A program made the translations under genes and the position numbers. From Alteromonas sp. ALT199 (GTDB lineage: Bacteria; Pseudomonadota; Gammaproteobacteria; Enterobacterales; Alteromonadaceae), in contig NZ_JAHHDX010000084.1 of the NCBI RefSeq assembly GCF_018619335.1, positions 1-64,000 on the forward strand: a DNA stretch of 64,000 nucleotides. Reading direction: 5' to 3'. The notes beneath the pieces were generated by a model that was given only the letters and a program-made list of their open reading frames with translations, was not told the origin of the DNA and made no database searches. Shown here piece by piece: positions 36,258 through 45,584 of the stretch; the first letter of the stretch is position 1; each line of letters starts with the position of its first letter.

Positions 36258-39098
36258 GTGGTTACAGCCCGGCTATTTAATTGCGTATCAGCGTTGCTCA
36301 TCAGTTGGGTTTTGCTGAGTGTAAACGTTTCGGCTAGCAGTCAGCTTACCGTTAATGAATCATTCCAACGGGAAGTAATTAATCACTATGCTCATTTATC
36401 TATCGCTCCAACCAGCGCCACGTACTTTGATGTTTTAAACGGGAACATTGCAAATAACTCAACGCTAGCTTCTTCATCCAACGAGCGTGTTTGGTATTCC
36501 ACTGAACTCGTACATACCGGTTACAGCCCCGTTCCTTTGGTGCTAAATATTGACCGATTAAACGTTGACGACCTACAAATATTTCTTCTTGATAGCAGCC
36601 AGCGAATCATTAAATCCTATCGTTATCAGGCAGGTAAAGGAGACTTTTCGCTAAGGCAACCTCTTCCCAATATCAGGCTCGCTTTTACCCTTCAACCATA
36701 CCAAGACGCGCGCTTATTAATAGCGGTAAAAGATGAAGGGCTAAAGTATTTTCCCATTACCCTGTGGGAAAGAGACCTTTTAGCGCAGTACGACACCAAT
36801 ATGCTTATTTTACTTGGTACGGTTACGGGTGTTTTGGCGCTGATTACTCTCTATTTCTTGTTTTCTTATCTGCACGAGCGCATTCCCTCTCGATTTTGGC
36901 TCACCATGTCATCGCTTGTTCTTATCGCATTAGTGTTTATTACTGCGGGGGGGGTAGCTATTTGGCCGAGCTTAACTAACAACATTGAGCAGTTTTATGC
37001 CGTTTGTTTTTGCATGCTATTACTGTGCTTTGGCAAAGTGACACATCACCTATTTGCGCCTATTCCTCTTATCTTGAGGTCTATAAACTACCTTATCCCT
37101 CTGTTCGCTACCGTCTATTGCCTAGCCGTAAACGCCTACGCTGCAACTATTACGCTTCTGTTACTAACAGCAGGCATGGGGCTTTATCACCTTTCGCTGG
37201 CATTATTGTTTAAAGACAAAAGTGAGCACACGATCAGTACTACTTACATTACTGCATGGCTTTCTCTTTTTGTATTTTATGCATTGGTCACGCAGAACTT
37301 GTTCGGCAACTTGGTTTACACCGTTAGCGTTGCCATAGGTATGCTTCTTTTCGTGACTTTAGGCTTCTTGTGTTTCGGCTTTACCGTTATCACTAAAGAA
37401 GAGGTATTGAATCAACGACAGCTGTCAACACAAGCAGAAACAATTTCAAGCTTGAATCACTTCTACGATTTGTTCAGACATTCGGCAGAGGGACACTACA
37501 CGTCAACATGGGATGGACAGCTTATTTCAGTCAACCCCGCCATGTACAAAGTTTTCGGTTATGACAACGAAGAGGAGATGATCAACGAAGCCAAGAACAC
37601 GGAAGCTTTCTACGCCAATGCTGAAGACAGGCAGATTTTGCTTGGCGAAATATCCCAGAAGGGCCACGTAACGGGAAAGGAAATTCGAGGCAAGCGCCGT
37701 GACGGTAACGAATTTTGGTTTTCGCTATCATGCCAACTTCGAGAAAGTGGTAAAGGCAGCTTTCTTTACGGCTCTATCTCTGATATCACCGACAAGAAAC
37801 AGTCAGATTTAAGCCTCCAGTATTTAACCACCCATGACTCATTAACTGGTGTCTACAATCGAAGGCAGTTCGAATCGTTATTCAAAGAGAAAGTACTTAG
37901 CGCTAAACACACGCAGTTGTGTTTGCTGTTTTTAGATCTCGACAGGTTCAAGATAGTTAACGATACTTGCGGTCACAAAGCCGGAGATGTACTCATTAAA
38001 GACATTTGCCGCTTAATAGAAAACACAATGCTTTGTGAAGCTCAATTAGGGCGCCTGGGTGGCGATGAATTCGGTATTATATTCTCGGATATTGATACCG
38101 ACTCGGTTTATTTGAACGCAGTGAAAATACTCAATGCTGTACAAGCTTATCGCTTTATGTGGGATAACCGTATTTTCAACTTGGGGGTGAGCATAGGAAT
38201 GGTGGTATGCGACGACACCGATGTTAACCCCGGCCAGTATCTAAGCATGGCCGATGCAGCGTGTTATTTTGCTAAAGAGCAAGGCAGGAATCAGGTTCAT
38301 AGATACAATAAAAATGATGAGAGTATTCAGCGCTACCAGCGCGAACTTGATTGGGTATCTTCTATTAACACTGCATTAGAAGAAGGCCGCTTCGAGCTTT
38401 TTTATCAATCGCTAAGGCCATTAAATAAAACCAGTGATGGGCACTACTACGAAGTGTTACTGCGTCTTCGAGAGGAAGACGGAAAGCTTGTAGAACCTGC
38501 CAACTTTTTGCCCACCGCTGAACGATTTGAAATGAACGTGAGTGTAGACAAATGGGTGGTCACTAATACGTTCAAATGGCTATCTGAAAATCCGAATCAT
38601 CTTGAAGAGCTTAAGCGGTGTAGCATTAACTTAAACTGTCACTCTTTGGCAGATAGAGACTTTACATTATTTATATTAAACGCTTTCGAAACATACAGCA
38701 TTCCTTACAATAAAATTTGCTTTGAAGTTATCGAGTCAGTCGCCATAATTAAAATGGAAGATACCCTTGCCTTCATGCGCACCTTTAATCGTCTTGGTTG
38801 CTCTTTTGCGCTCGACGACTTCGGCAGTGGCTTTTCTTCCTACAGTTACCTCAAAAGCCTGCCTGTTAATCAAGTTAAAATTGACGGCATGTTTATTAAA
38901 GACATGCTGAACGACAGTGTAGATACAGCTATGGTCGCTTCAATCAACGATGTTGCGAAAGCCATGGGAATGCAAACTGTAGGGGAGTTTGTTGAAAATG
39001 AAGGTACTATGGCGCAGCTAGGCAAAATGGGCGTTGATTTCGCTCAAGGCTACGGCGTGGCCAAGCCAGCCCCTTTACATGAATTTAAACCTCTGTAA
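36258..39098 (+). CDS. 7TM-sensor PAS-GGDEF-EAL protein
   Basis: The 946-residue inner-membrane c-di-GMP protein starts at a GTG with AAGGAA 7 bases upstream. It has a signal peptide, a periplasmic 7TMR-DISM extracellular-type domain (about 30-180), seven membrane helices (about 185-385), a PAS domain (about 400-515), GGDEF with intact GGDEF at 601-605, and EAL. The EAL signature is changed to EVL (732-734, YEVLLRLR), but the metal-binding DDFGSG (853 on) and the QGYGVAKP end are kept. Both synthesis and breakdown are possible; substitutions of the EAL Ala/Leu occur in active members. The sensor ligand is unknown. Confidence 0.92.
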   Translation: MVTARLFNCVSALLISWVLLSVNVSASSQLTVNESFQREVINHYAHLSIAPTSATYFDVLNGNIANNSTLASSSNERVWYSTELVHTGYSPVPLVLNIDRLNVDDLQIFLLDSSQRIIKSYRYQAGKGDFSLRQPLPNIRLAFTLQPYQDARLLIAVKDEGLKYFPITLWERDLLAQYDTNMLILLGTVTGVLALITLYFLFSYLHERIPSRFWLTMSSLVLIALVFITAGGVAIWPSLTNNIEQFYAVCFCMLLLCFGKVTHHLFAPIPLILRSINYLIPLFATVYCLAVNAYAATITLLLLTAGMGLYHLSLALLFKDKSEHTISTTYITAWLSLFVFYALVTQNLFGNLVYTVSVAIGMLLFVTLGFLCFGFTVITKEEVLNQRQLSTQAETISSLNHFYDLFRHSAEGHYTSTWDGQLISVNPAMYKVFGYDNEEEMINEAKNTEAFYANAEDRQILLGEISQKGHVTGKEIRGKRRDGNEFWFSLSCQLRESGKGSFLYGSISDITDKKQSDLSLQYLTTHDSLTGVYNRRQFESLFKEKVLSAKHTQLCLLFLDLDRFKIVNDTCGHKAGDVLIKDICRLIENTMLCEAQLGRLGGDEFGIIFSDIDTDSVYLNAVKILNAVQAYRFMWDNRIFNLGVSIGMVVCDDTDVNPGQYLSMADAACYFAKEQGRNQVHRYNKNDESIQRYQRELDWVSSINTALEEGRFELFYQSLRPLNKTSDGHYYEVLLRLREEDGKLVEPANFLPTAERFEMNVSVDKWVVTNTFKWLSENPNHLEELKRCSINLNCHSLADRDFTLFILNAFETYSIPYNKICFEVIESVAIIKMEDTLAFMRTFNRLGCSFALDDFGSGFSSYSYLKSLPVNQVKIDGMFIKDMLNDSVDTAMVASINDVAKAMGMQTVGEFVENEGTMAQLGKMGVDFAQGYGVAKPAPLHEFKPL

Positions 39099-39230
39099 TA
39101 ACCATGCTTAATTCGTGCATTGCGAAAAAAGTGATAGCACAAGCGTCATCTCGCGTATAAAAAAGTGGTAGACTTGCAAAAATAGAAGTCATCCCCACTT
39201 ATTGCCTACTGTCCAAAGTGTAGAAGTAAC

Positions 39231-39845
39231 ATGAGTAGCAAACAGCCTAAATACGAATATGTCAGTACTGCAAAATTGCCCACTAGAATGGGTGAATTTA
39301 AAATTCACGGTTTTGTTGAAGCCAGCGGCCAAGAGCACGTTGCCCTTTCCTACGGAGAGTGGAAAGCTGATGATGTAGTGCCTATTCGTATTCATTCAGA
39401 ATGCCTGACCGGCGATTCTTTATTTAGCACCCGCTGTGACTGTGGTTTTCAGTTAGAAAAGGCCATGCAAAACATTGTAGATAACGGTTACGGCGTTTTG
39501 CTGTACTTGCGACAAGAAGGCCGTGGTATTGGTCTTTTAAACAAAATTCGCGCCTACAATCTTCAAGATAGCGGCATGGACACTGTTGAAGCTAATGAAC
39601 ACCTTGGTTTTGACGCTGACCTTAGAAGCTACGACATCTGCAAACTAATGCTAGACACGCTTAATGTGAAGCATGTTGAGCTTATGACGAACAACCCTAA
39701 AAAGCTTGCTGCATTAAAGGCACTTGGCATAGACGTGGTGGCAAGAAAGCCTATTGATCACGGCATCACGAAAGACAACAAGCATTATCTTAAAACGAAG
39801 ACAGAGAAGCTTGGTCACGCCTTCGACCCGCATGTTTTCAAATAG
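39231..39845 (+). CDS. ribA: GTP cyclohydrolase II
   Basis: The 204-residue zinc enzyme opens GTP in the first step of riboflavin synthesis. Zinc cysteines occur in [19 protein letters not shown], the catalytic segment is [13 protein letters not shown], and the C-terminus has [16 protein letters not shown]. It is the stand-alone form without a fused RibB domain, close in length to E. coli RibA (196). No FMN riboswitch was recognised in the short upstream region. yigB, acting later in the same pathway, is also in this window. Confidence 0.97.
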   Translation: MSSKQPKYEYVSTAKLPTRMGEFKIHGFVEASGQEHVALSYGEWKADDVVPIRIHSECLTGDSLFSTRCDCGFQLEKAMQNIVDNGYGVLLYLRQEGRGIGLLNKIRAYNLQDSGMDTVEANEHLGFDADLRSYDICKLMLDTLNVKHVELMTNNPKKLAALKALGIDVVARKPIDHGITKDNKHYLKTKTEKLGHAFDPHVFK

Positions 39846-39898
39846 CTAGAGACATTGTCAAAGCCCAATACACGCTAGCATTAATTATCTTCTTAAAG

Positions 39899-39922
39899 CG
39901 CCCACAGTAACGTGGGCGTTTT
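39899..39922 (+). terminator. Rho-independent terminator of ribA
   Basis: CGCCCAC pairs with GTGGGCG (7 bp, loop AGTAAC), followed by TTTTC. It lies about 55 bases after the ribA stop. Confidence 0.85.
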
Positions 39923-40026
39923 CTATTCAGCTTGGGTTAATTATCTGTTGACTATATTGTATACAGACTTACCACATTGCGCGCGAAAAGCAGCTGCTTT
40001 GCAGCATAGCAATGTAAGGAGAATGT

Positions 40027-41475
40027 ATGAAAAACATAACTTTATCTGTGATTATTGCTCTTTCAAGTGTATCTGCGCTGCCTGTCTTTGCTCAATCAAA
40101 CTCAAGCGTCGCAGAGGCTTCTTCTGCGACTCAGCAATATTCTGACGCAGATTTAGACAGTGCACTTGCGCCCATCGCGCTTTATCCCGATACGCTTCTT
40201 ACGCACATTTTAATTGCCTCTACCTACCCTCTAGATGTTGTAGCAGCCGACCGCTGGCGTCAAAGTAATAGCCATTTAACGCCGGAACAAGTAGAAGGAG
40301 TATTAGATGGCGTAAGTTGGGACCCGAGCGTAAAAGCGCTCACCCCTTTTACCGAACTACTTAACACAATGGCCAGTGATCTTGAGTGGTTGCAGCAGCT
40401 TGGTGACAATGTACTTATCGACCAAAGCCGTGTGCTAGACCGTGTTCAAGTTCTTCGGCAGCATGCACATAACACCGGCAACCTAACAACTAACGACTAC
40501 ATTGAAGTTGAAAGAGAGCGTGATAGCAGTCGTGAAATTATTTATATAGAGCCGCGTCAGAGGGAGGTGGTGTATGTACCATATTACGACCCGAACATTG
40601 TCTATGGCCATTGGTGGCATGCGACTTCCCCTGTACGCTGGCGTCACCACGTAAGCTATCATCACTATAGCAATGTATATTGGTCTCCAAGTGTGCACCT
40701 TTCTACTTTCTTTTTCTTCGGCAGCGTGCACTGGCATAACCGTAATGTTGTTATTCACCGCGAGCCCGTACGTAGGTATTACCACGGTAGCCCACGAAAA
40801 CGAGTTGTAAGCCGCGATTATCGCCGCTGGGAGCACAGTGCTGTGCATCGTCGTGCACGTTACTCTAATCGCGTAGTTCAAAGCGCGCCGTCACGCTATG
40901 AACATGCAGGTGTTACGCGGGCCAAACACGTATCTAATAGACATACCAAAACGGTAAACACTTCAACACGTCATAGCAATAAGCACTCTAATGAGTCAGT
41001 AGCGCATACTAAGAATGCTAAGCCTATTAAACGAACTATAGAGCCCAAGCGGGTAACGCCGCTTCGAGAAGCTCGTGTGCAGAACAAACAGGGCTCTGTG
41101 AAACGCAAGCAGTCGATAGAGCATGCACTAAAGCGCAACCAAGCGGTGGCCAGAAGTGAAAAGCCGTCACGCGATAACACATTAAGAGCGTTAAAGCGTG
41201 ACAAGCCGACTCGGATGACGCCTTCACCACAGCCTAAAAAGGCTGCAAACAGAAATGGTACGGTCCAACGTTCAGTGAAGCAAAACGTCAATCGCCAGCG
41301 CGTTGAAAGGACGAGCCCACAGAATCGCTCTATTGCCCGCGAAAGCGGCAAACCAAGACGTATTGAACGAGCAAGTAATAATAGGTCGGTAAAACATACT
41401 CAACGTGAGAGACCACAAAGACAAATATCTCGAGTGGAACGCAGCAGCGACAAGCGTAACAGCTATAAGCACTGA
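40027..41475 (+). CDS. DUF3300 exported protein with very basic C-terminal tail
   Basis: The 482-residue protein has a Sec signal peptide (ending ...LPVFAQS). DUF3300 (about 40-240) has the family text LAPIALYPDTLLTHILIASTYP, VVAADRW, VKALTPFTELL and VYVPYYDPNIVYG. The stretch 200-235 is rich in His, Trp, Tyr and Phe. From about 250 to the end the protein is low-complexity and extremely basic (Arg, Lys, His, Ser, Asn), suggesting that it binds nucleic acid, acidic polysaccharide or the cell surface. AAGGAG precedes the ATG. The function of the family is unknown. Confidence 0.85.
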   Translation: MKNITLSVIIALSSVSALPVFAQSNSSVAEASSATQQYSDADLDSALAPIALYPDTLLTHILIASTYPLDVVAADRWRQSNSHLTPEQVEGVLDGVSWDPSVKALTPFTELLNTMASDLEWLQQLGDNVLIDQSRVLDRVQVLRQHAHNTGNLTTNDYIEVERERDSSREIIYIEPRQREVVYVPYYDPNIVYGHWWHATSPVRWRHHVSYHHYSNVYWSPSVHLSTFFFFGSVHWHNRNVVIHREPVRRYYHGSPRKRVVSRDYRRWEHSAVHRRARYSNRVVQSAPSRYEHAGVTRAKHVSNRHTKTVNTSTRHSNKHSNESVAHTKNAKPIKRTIEPKRVTPLREARVQNKQGSVKRKQSIEHALKRNQAVARSEKPSRDNTLRALKRDKPTRMTPSPQPKKAANRNGTVQRSVKQNVNRQRVERTSPQNRSIARESGKPRRIERASNNRSVKHTQRERPQRQISRVERSSDKRNSYKH

Positions 41476-41509
41476 AATTTAACAGCGGTTTGCGATAAAG
41501 GTTGTACTT

Positions 41510-41545
41510 AGAAAGGGTTAGCAGCAACGTTTGCTAGTCCTTTCT
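41510..41545. terminator. Hairpin between the DUF3300 and ATP-grasp genes
   Basis: AGAAAGGGTTAGCA pairs with TGCTAGTCCTTTCT through 14 pairs, two of them G-U. It lies between two convergent genes. The flanking T-run is short, so intrinsic termination is likely but not certain. Confidence 0.5.
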
Positions 41546-41554
41546 ATTATGCAC

Positions 41555-42427
41555 TCAGCGTGCTGCTTCATGAAATTTCAACAAAGCCTCCACAAAGCGA
41601 ATTGGAGACTGGTCATCAAGGTTGAAGTACAGTGAAGGCTCAATAAGCTCTAGTTCCATTATTGCCCAGTCATTATTCTGCCTAACCAAATCAACTCGCG
41701 CATATAGCGCATCGCAAGGCATGGCAGACAAGGCGTTTTGGGCAATATCCAATTGCGCACTGTCTACAGCAACAAGGTGTAAACTGCCTCCATGTTCTTC
41801 TTGTACGCGGAAATCGCCTTTTTTCGGTACCTTCTTAATAGCATGGCTGAATTCTCCACCGAAATAAAACAGTGAATACTCACCTTCATCTACGACACTA
41901 CTCAAAAACCGCTGCACCATGAAGTCCCGTTGATTGAAGGTATCGAAAAGCACTTGTTGTTTAGTAGACCAGTCTGCTTTTGACAGCTTGAACGTGTCAT
42001 CAGCGTTAGCACTGAGCGTGGGTTTAATGACTAGGGTATCGCAATGTAAACTTAAGAATGCCTCTTCAATTATGCTGTTATTAAACGTGCTTCCCCACAT
42101 CGTTTCAACAATAGGCACCCCTTTATCTTCCAAGTCTTTTAGATAGTGCTTTTCGATATTCCATTGCATCAATGGCAATGGATTTAGCAGAGTAGCGCTA
42201 GAGGCCTCTATGCTTTGAAGGCAAGCTAGAAAAGCTTCAGCATGTTGCTGATAGTCCCACGTACTTCGCACGATTACGTAGTCAAATGCATCCCAACCCA
42301 CAGACTTCATGTGCCAAGATATGGTGTTCACACTCCAGTCTTTTTGCTCAAAAAAAGGGATGAGCAATTCGTCGTAGACAAAAAAATCTTCAAGGTTATC
42401 CGTAGAGAGAAAGGCGACAGAAGGCAT
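41555..42427 (-). CDS. ATP-grasp protein (RimK/glutathione-synthetase-like)
   Basis: Starting at ATG 42427 with AAGGAA upstream, the 290-residue product has a pre-ATP-grasp Rossmann part (VRSTWDYQQHAEAF) and the ATP-grasp fold: NPLPLMQWNIEKHYL, LVIKPTLSA, MVQRFLSSVVDEGEYSLFYF, KKGDFRVQEEHGGS and the metal-binding YARVDLV...MELELIEPSLYF. This pattern is that of a ligase joining a carboxylate to an amine or thiol, as in the group that includes D-cycloserine biosynthesis DcsG. The substrate is unknown. There is no biosynthetic cluster around it. Confidence 0.82.
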   Translation of the reverse strand: MPSVAFLSTDNLEDFFVYDELLIPFFEQKDWSVNTISWHMKSVGWDAFDYVIVRSTWDYQQHAEAFLACLQSIEASSATLLNPLPLMQWNIEKHYLKDLEDKGVPIVETMWGSTFNNSIIEEAFLSLHCDTLVIKPTLSANADDTFKLSKADWSTKQQVLFDTFNQRDFMVQRFLSSVVDEGEYSLFYFGGEFSHAIKKVPKKGDFRVQEEHGGSLHLVAVDSAQLDIAQNALSAMPCDALYARVDLVRQNNDWAIMELELIEPSLYFNLDDQSPIRFVEALLKFHEAAR

Positions 42428-42589
42428 TGAAATTCCTTGCACTAAAGGCATTAAGATTTTTTAAGAATAGACACTATTAGACCAAAGTTAAATGTCTAAA
42501 AATCTGTTAGTTACGTAAAATTTGCTGAAATTTAGCACGCCTGTAATTTTTAACCTACACTTTATTACAAATACGTTTCGGAGATTGAT

Positions 42590-44071
42590 ATGCGTTACCC
42601 TTGGCTGCTGGAAGGTCATAAGATTTTTCGCGTAGTGATCATTGTACAACTTGTTATCGCCGTTGCTATTGGGCTTTTTACTGGTGAAATATTGCCAGCA
42701 TTTATTTTTGGTGTACCGATTGCCGTTGTACCTTTGATATTGAGCTCGCAAAACCCGTATTCTGCAATTAGCCGCCACGCTATGGCGATTGGCGTGCAGC
42801 TACTTACCGCACTGCATATTCACCAATCTTTTGGGTTAATTGAAGTTCACTTTGAAATTTTTGTAATACTTGCGTTTCTTTCTTGTTTTAGAGATTGGAA
42901 GGTAATACTAACGGGCACAATAGTGGTCGCTGTTCACCATGTCTCGTTTTTCTTCTTACAGGTAAATGGTTTACCGCTTATTATCTTTGAAGAGGGTCAT
43001 GTTACTTTTCCAGTTCTGCTTTTGCACGCCGGATTTGCGTTAGCCGAAGGTGGTGTTTTGATTTACATGGCCAAGCAAGCCCACCAAGAAGGTGCAGGCG
43101 CCGCCGAACTACGCCTAGCCATTGAAACCATGCAGCAAACTGATGGCAAACTCGATTTGTCTGTTGAACTAAATCGCGATAATAAAATAGTAAGGCCTTT
43201 CGCTGAACTTATTGATCAAGTGAAATCGCTCATTGAGCTTGCTTCTAATTTGACTGATGAAGTGGTTAAAGGGGCTACAAATATGGAGCTAGCGGCAAAT
43301 AATATGTTTGAAATCAGTAAGAATACTGACCAAGAGCTTGCCATGGTTTCCGCATCGTCAGAAGAAATCGCACAAACCATGCAGCTTTCAACAGAGCAAA
43401 CTACACTTGCTAGCGATAAAGCGTCAGCTGCGCAAAACGCGTCTCAGTCTACGCGGGATTCTATTTCTAAATCCAGCAATACTATAGACTCGTTGCGCAA
43501 CACGTTAAATGCAGCAGCACAAACTAACACAGCACTAAATGAACAATGCTCACATATTTCAGATTCCATGCGCTCAATTACTGCCGTGGCTGAACAAACC
43601 AACTTGCTTGCACTCAATGCCGCTATTGAGTCAGCCCGTGCTGGCGAACATGGTCGCGGCTTCGCCGTGGTAGCCGACGAAGTGCGCACACTAGCCATTC
43701 GCTCAAAAGAAAGTGCAGACCAAATTACCAGTATTACCGAACAACTCGTTGCGCAAACGGCAAGCTCGGTTGATCAAATGCAAACCTGTATACAACTGGT
43801 CGATGAAGCTGTTGTTTCAAGTGATAGCGCTACCTCGGCTATGACAGAAATTATGCAGCAAATTCGCGAAGCCAGCGAAAGTATGACCGAAATTGCTACG
43901 TCTGCAGTTGAGCAGGAAAGCGCGTCGACTTCGATAGCACAAAGCACCGCGCGTTTGAGTGAACTTACTTCTGAAGAACTTGCTACCGCTGAGTCGCTTG
44001 CAGGTGAAGTTGAAGTGTTGTCACAAATATCTCAGCGCATGCGCAGCGCTATTGAACGCTTTAAGCTTTAA
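42590..44071 (+). CDS. Methyl-accepting chemotaxis protein with integral-membrane sensor
   Basis: The 493-residue transducer has an N-terminal 165 or so residues with about five or six membrane helices and no periplasmic ligand domain. Histidine-containing segments HIHQSFG and [10 protein letters not shown] lie at helix ends. No clear HAMP is visible. The signalling domain is complete with the hairpin tip [36 protein letters not shown], and long heptad coiled coils. It should signal to CheA/CheW. No CheR/CheB tether pentapeptide is present at the C-terminus (ends ERFKL). GGAG lies before the ATG. Confidence 0.92.
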   Translation: MRYPWLLEGHKIFRVVIIVQLVIAVAIGLFTGEILPAFIFGVPIAVVPLILSSQNPYSAISRHAMAIGVQLLTALHIHQSFGLIEVHFEIFVILAFLSCFRDWKVILTGTIVVAVHHVSFFFLQVNGLPLIIFEEGHVTFPVLLLHAGFALAEGGVLIYMAKQAHQEGAGAAELRLAIETMQQTDGKLDLSVELNRDNKIVRPFAELIDQVKSLIELASNLTDEVVKGATNMELAANNMFEISKNTDQELAMVSASSEEIAQTMQLSTEQTTLASDKASAAQNASQSTRDSISKSSNTIDSLRNTLNAAAQTNTALNEQCSHISDSMRSITAVAEQTNLLALNAAIESARAGEHGRGFAVVADEVRTLAIRSKESADQITSITEQLVAQTASSVDQMQTCIQLVDEAVVSSDSATSAMTEIMQQIREASESMTEIATSAVEQESASTSIAQSTARLSELTSEELATAESLAGEVEVLSQISQRMRSAIERFKL

Positions 44072-44109
44072 GCACAGAACTTAAAGCACGGTCGAAGGCG
44101 TTTTGCTTC

Positions 44110-44628
44110 ATGCATAAAAAAGCGAGCTGGCTGCTACTTGTATTATGGGCGATAGGGCTGCTTTGTGCCCTATTGGCGTATGGTCAACGTCAGCTATCAG
44201 ACTTCGACCCTAACGGCGAATTGCTTCACCGCACCACCGCACCAGACTTTGACGCATCCCTCGTTGCAATTTTAGAAAAACAAGGTATCCAACCAGGTTC
44301 TGTGATTCATGTGGGAACACAATACCGCTGCTATTGCGACACCCTTACTACACCACATCAAACTCAGCTTACGGCCAAGCTTGGTAGCAACTTTCGTCAG
44401 GTCAGACTGATTGTAGAAGATGTACCTGAGCTAGCAGCTATGCTTGAGGCTGTGCCGGCACTTATCGTGTTAGATAAACAAAACCAACTTCGCTATCTAG
44501 GCCCTTATGCCACAGGCTACGGTTGCTTCACTGGCAAAAACCTTGTCGAACAGGTGGTTAGCTACACCACGCAACTTCCCTATGCAGGCGCCGTTATTAA
44601 TACTGATGCTACCGGTTGCTTCTGCTAA
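44110..44628 (+). CDS. Membrane-anchored thioredoxin-like protein (possibly DUF6436)
   Basis: The 172-residue protein has one N-terminal membrane helix (WLLLVLWAIGLLCALLAYG), so the rest faces the periplasm. The soluble part looks thioredoxin-like: SVIHVGTQYRCYCDTLT has a CxC pair where a redox centre would be, then a cis-Pro-like VPALIVLDKQNQLRYLGPYATG, and it ends in a second CxC, TGCFC. I tentatively link it to DUF6436. The next gene, 121 bases later, is a glutaredoxin/MauE fusion, so the pair may act in thiol redox or metal handling. Confidence 0.65.
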   Translation: MHKKASWLLLVLWAIGLLCALLAYGQRQLSDFDPNGELLHRTTAPDFDASLVAILEKQGIQPGSVIHVGTQYRCYCDTLTTPHQTQLTAKLGSNFRQVRLIVEDVPELAAMLEAVPALIVLDKQNQLRYLGPYATGYGCFTGKNLVEQVVSYTTQLPYAGAVINTDATGCFC

Positions 44629-44749
44629 AACGCTGGCACAAATTATGTAACCCTCTTTGTATCTCGCAATATCACTTTAGATAGAGCAATAAACGGGCAA
44701 ATCTTGCACGCACATTGCTCTTTAGTGAAAGCTTTACAAGGAGTTCACA

Positions 44750-45490
44750 ATGTCTAAGCGCGCAATACTTTATCGCATGGTTACCCCAGAGCATATTTGC
44801 CCTTTTGGACTCAAATCAAAAGACTTGCTCGAGAGGAACGGTTATGAGGTTGATGATCATCATTTAACTAACCGAAGTGAAACCGATGCATTTAAAGAGA
44901 AGCATGGTGTGAAAACAACTCCGCAGACGTTCATAGACGATAAGCGTATTGGCGGCTATGACGATTTAAGAGATTACTTCAATTTAAAGCAAGAAAGTGA
45001 ATTTGGGTCGCGCTACACCTCTATCATCGTAATTTTTTCTCTAGCGGCACTTATGGTGTTCGCGCTTATGCTCAAAGGAGGGCTACCAACAGGCCTTGAG
45101 CCTTTTGTATTGAATTTTATTGGTGTGGCTATGGTGATACTCGCCCTGCAAAAGCTACAAGACTTAGTGGCTTTCTCAAACCAGTTTATCACCTATGACT
45201 TACTGGCAATGAAGCAGGTACGATACGCTTATGTGTACCCTTTTGCAGAGGCGTTTGCCGGGCTCGGCATGCTTGCTGGTCTTCCTGCGCTATTGGTTTC
45301 ACCAGTTTCCATTTTTATCGGCGCTATTGGTGCGGTTTCTGTTATTAAGGCGGTATACGTCGATAAGCGTGAACTTAAATGCGCCTGTGTGGGTGGTAAT
45401 TCAGATTTACCCCTTGGCTTTATCTCATTAACTGAAAACCTAGCCATGTTAGGGGCAGGACTTTACATGTTGTCTGCATGGCTAGCCTAA
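44750..45490 (+). CDS. Glutaredoxin-MauE/DoxX-like membrane fusion protein
   Basis: The 246-residue protein has an N-terminal glutaredoxin-like domain (1-80). Its active site reads CPFG, a single-cysteine form, and it keeps the glutathione-binding KTTPQTFIDDKRIGGYDDL. It is followed by four or so membrane helices resembling MauE/DoxX-type proteins, with a CACVGG pair between helices near residue 210. MauE is needed for disulfide formation in methylamine dehydrogenase, so a thiol-transfer role at the membrane is plausible. An AAGGAG site 7 bases before the ATG is strong. Confidence 0.8.
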   Translation: MSKRAILYRMVTPEHICPFGLKSKDLLERNGYEVDDHHLTNRSETDAFKEKHGVKTTPQTFIDDKRIGGYDDLRDYFNLKQESEFGSRYTSIIVIFSLAALMVFALMLKGGLPTGLEPFVLNFIGVAMVILALQKLQDLVAFSNQFITYDLLAMKQVRYAYVYPFAEAFAGLGMLAGLPALLVSPVSIFIGAIGAVSVIKAVYVDKRELKCACVGGNSDLPLGFISLTENLAMLGAGLYMLSAWLA

Positions 45491-45584
45491 GTAAAGTGAA
45501 GGCTGATAGAGCCGTGGGGCTGCTCGTTACCAACTCGTAAATCAGATGCATATAGCGTTATTTTAAATGACTTAGTGCGGTGCC

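Noticed and set aside
39099-39230. FMN riboswitch before ribA
   Set aside because: The 132-base region lacks the conserved FMN-element text, and the riboswitch is normally tied to ribB.
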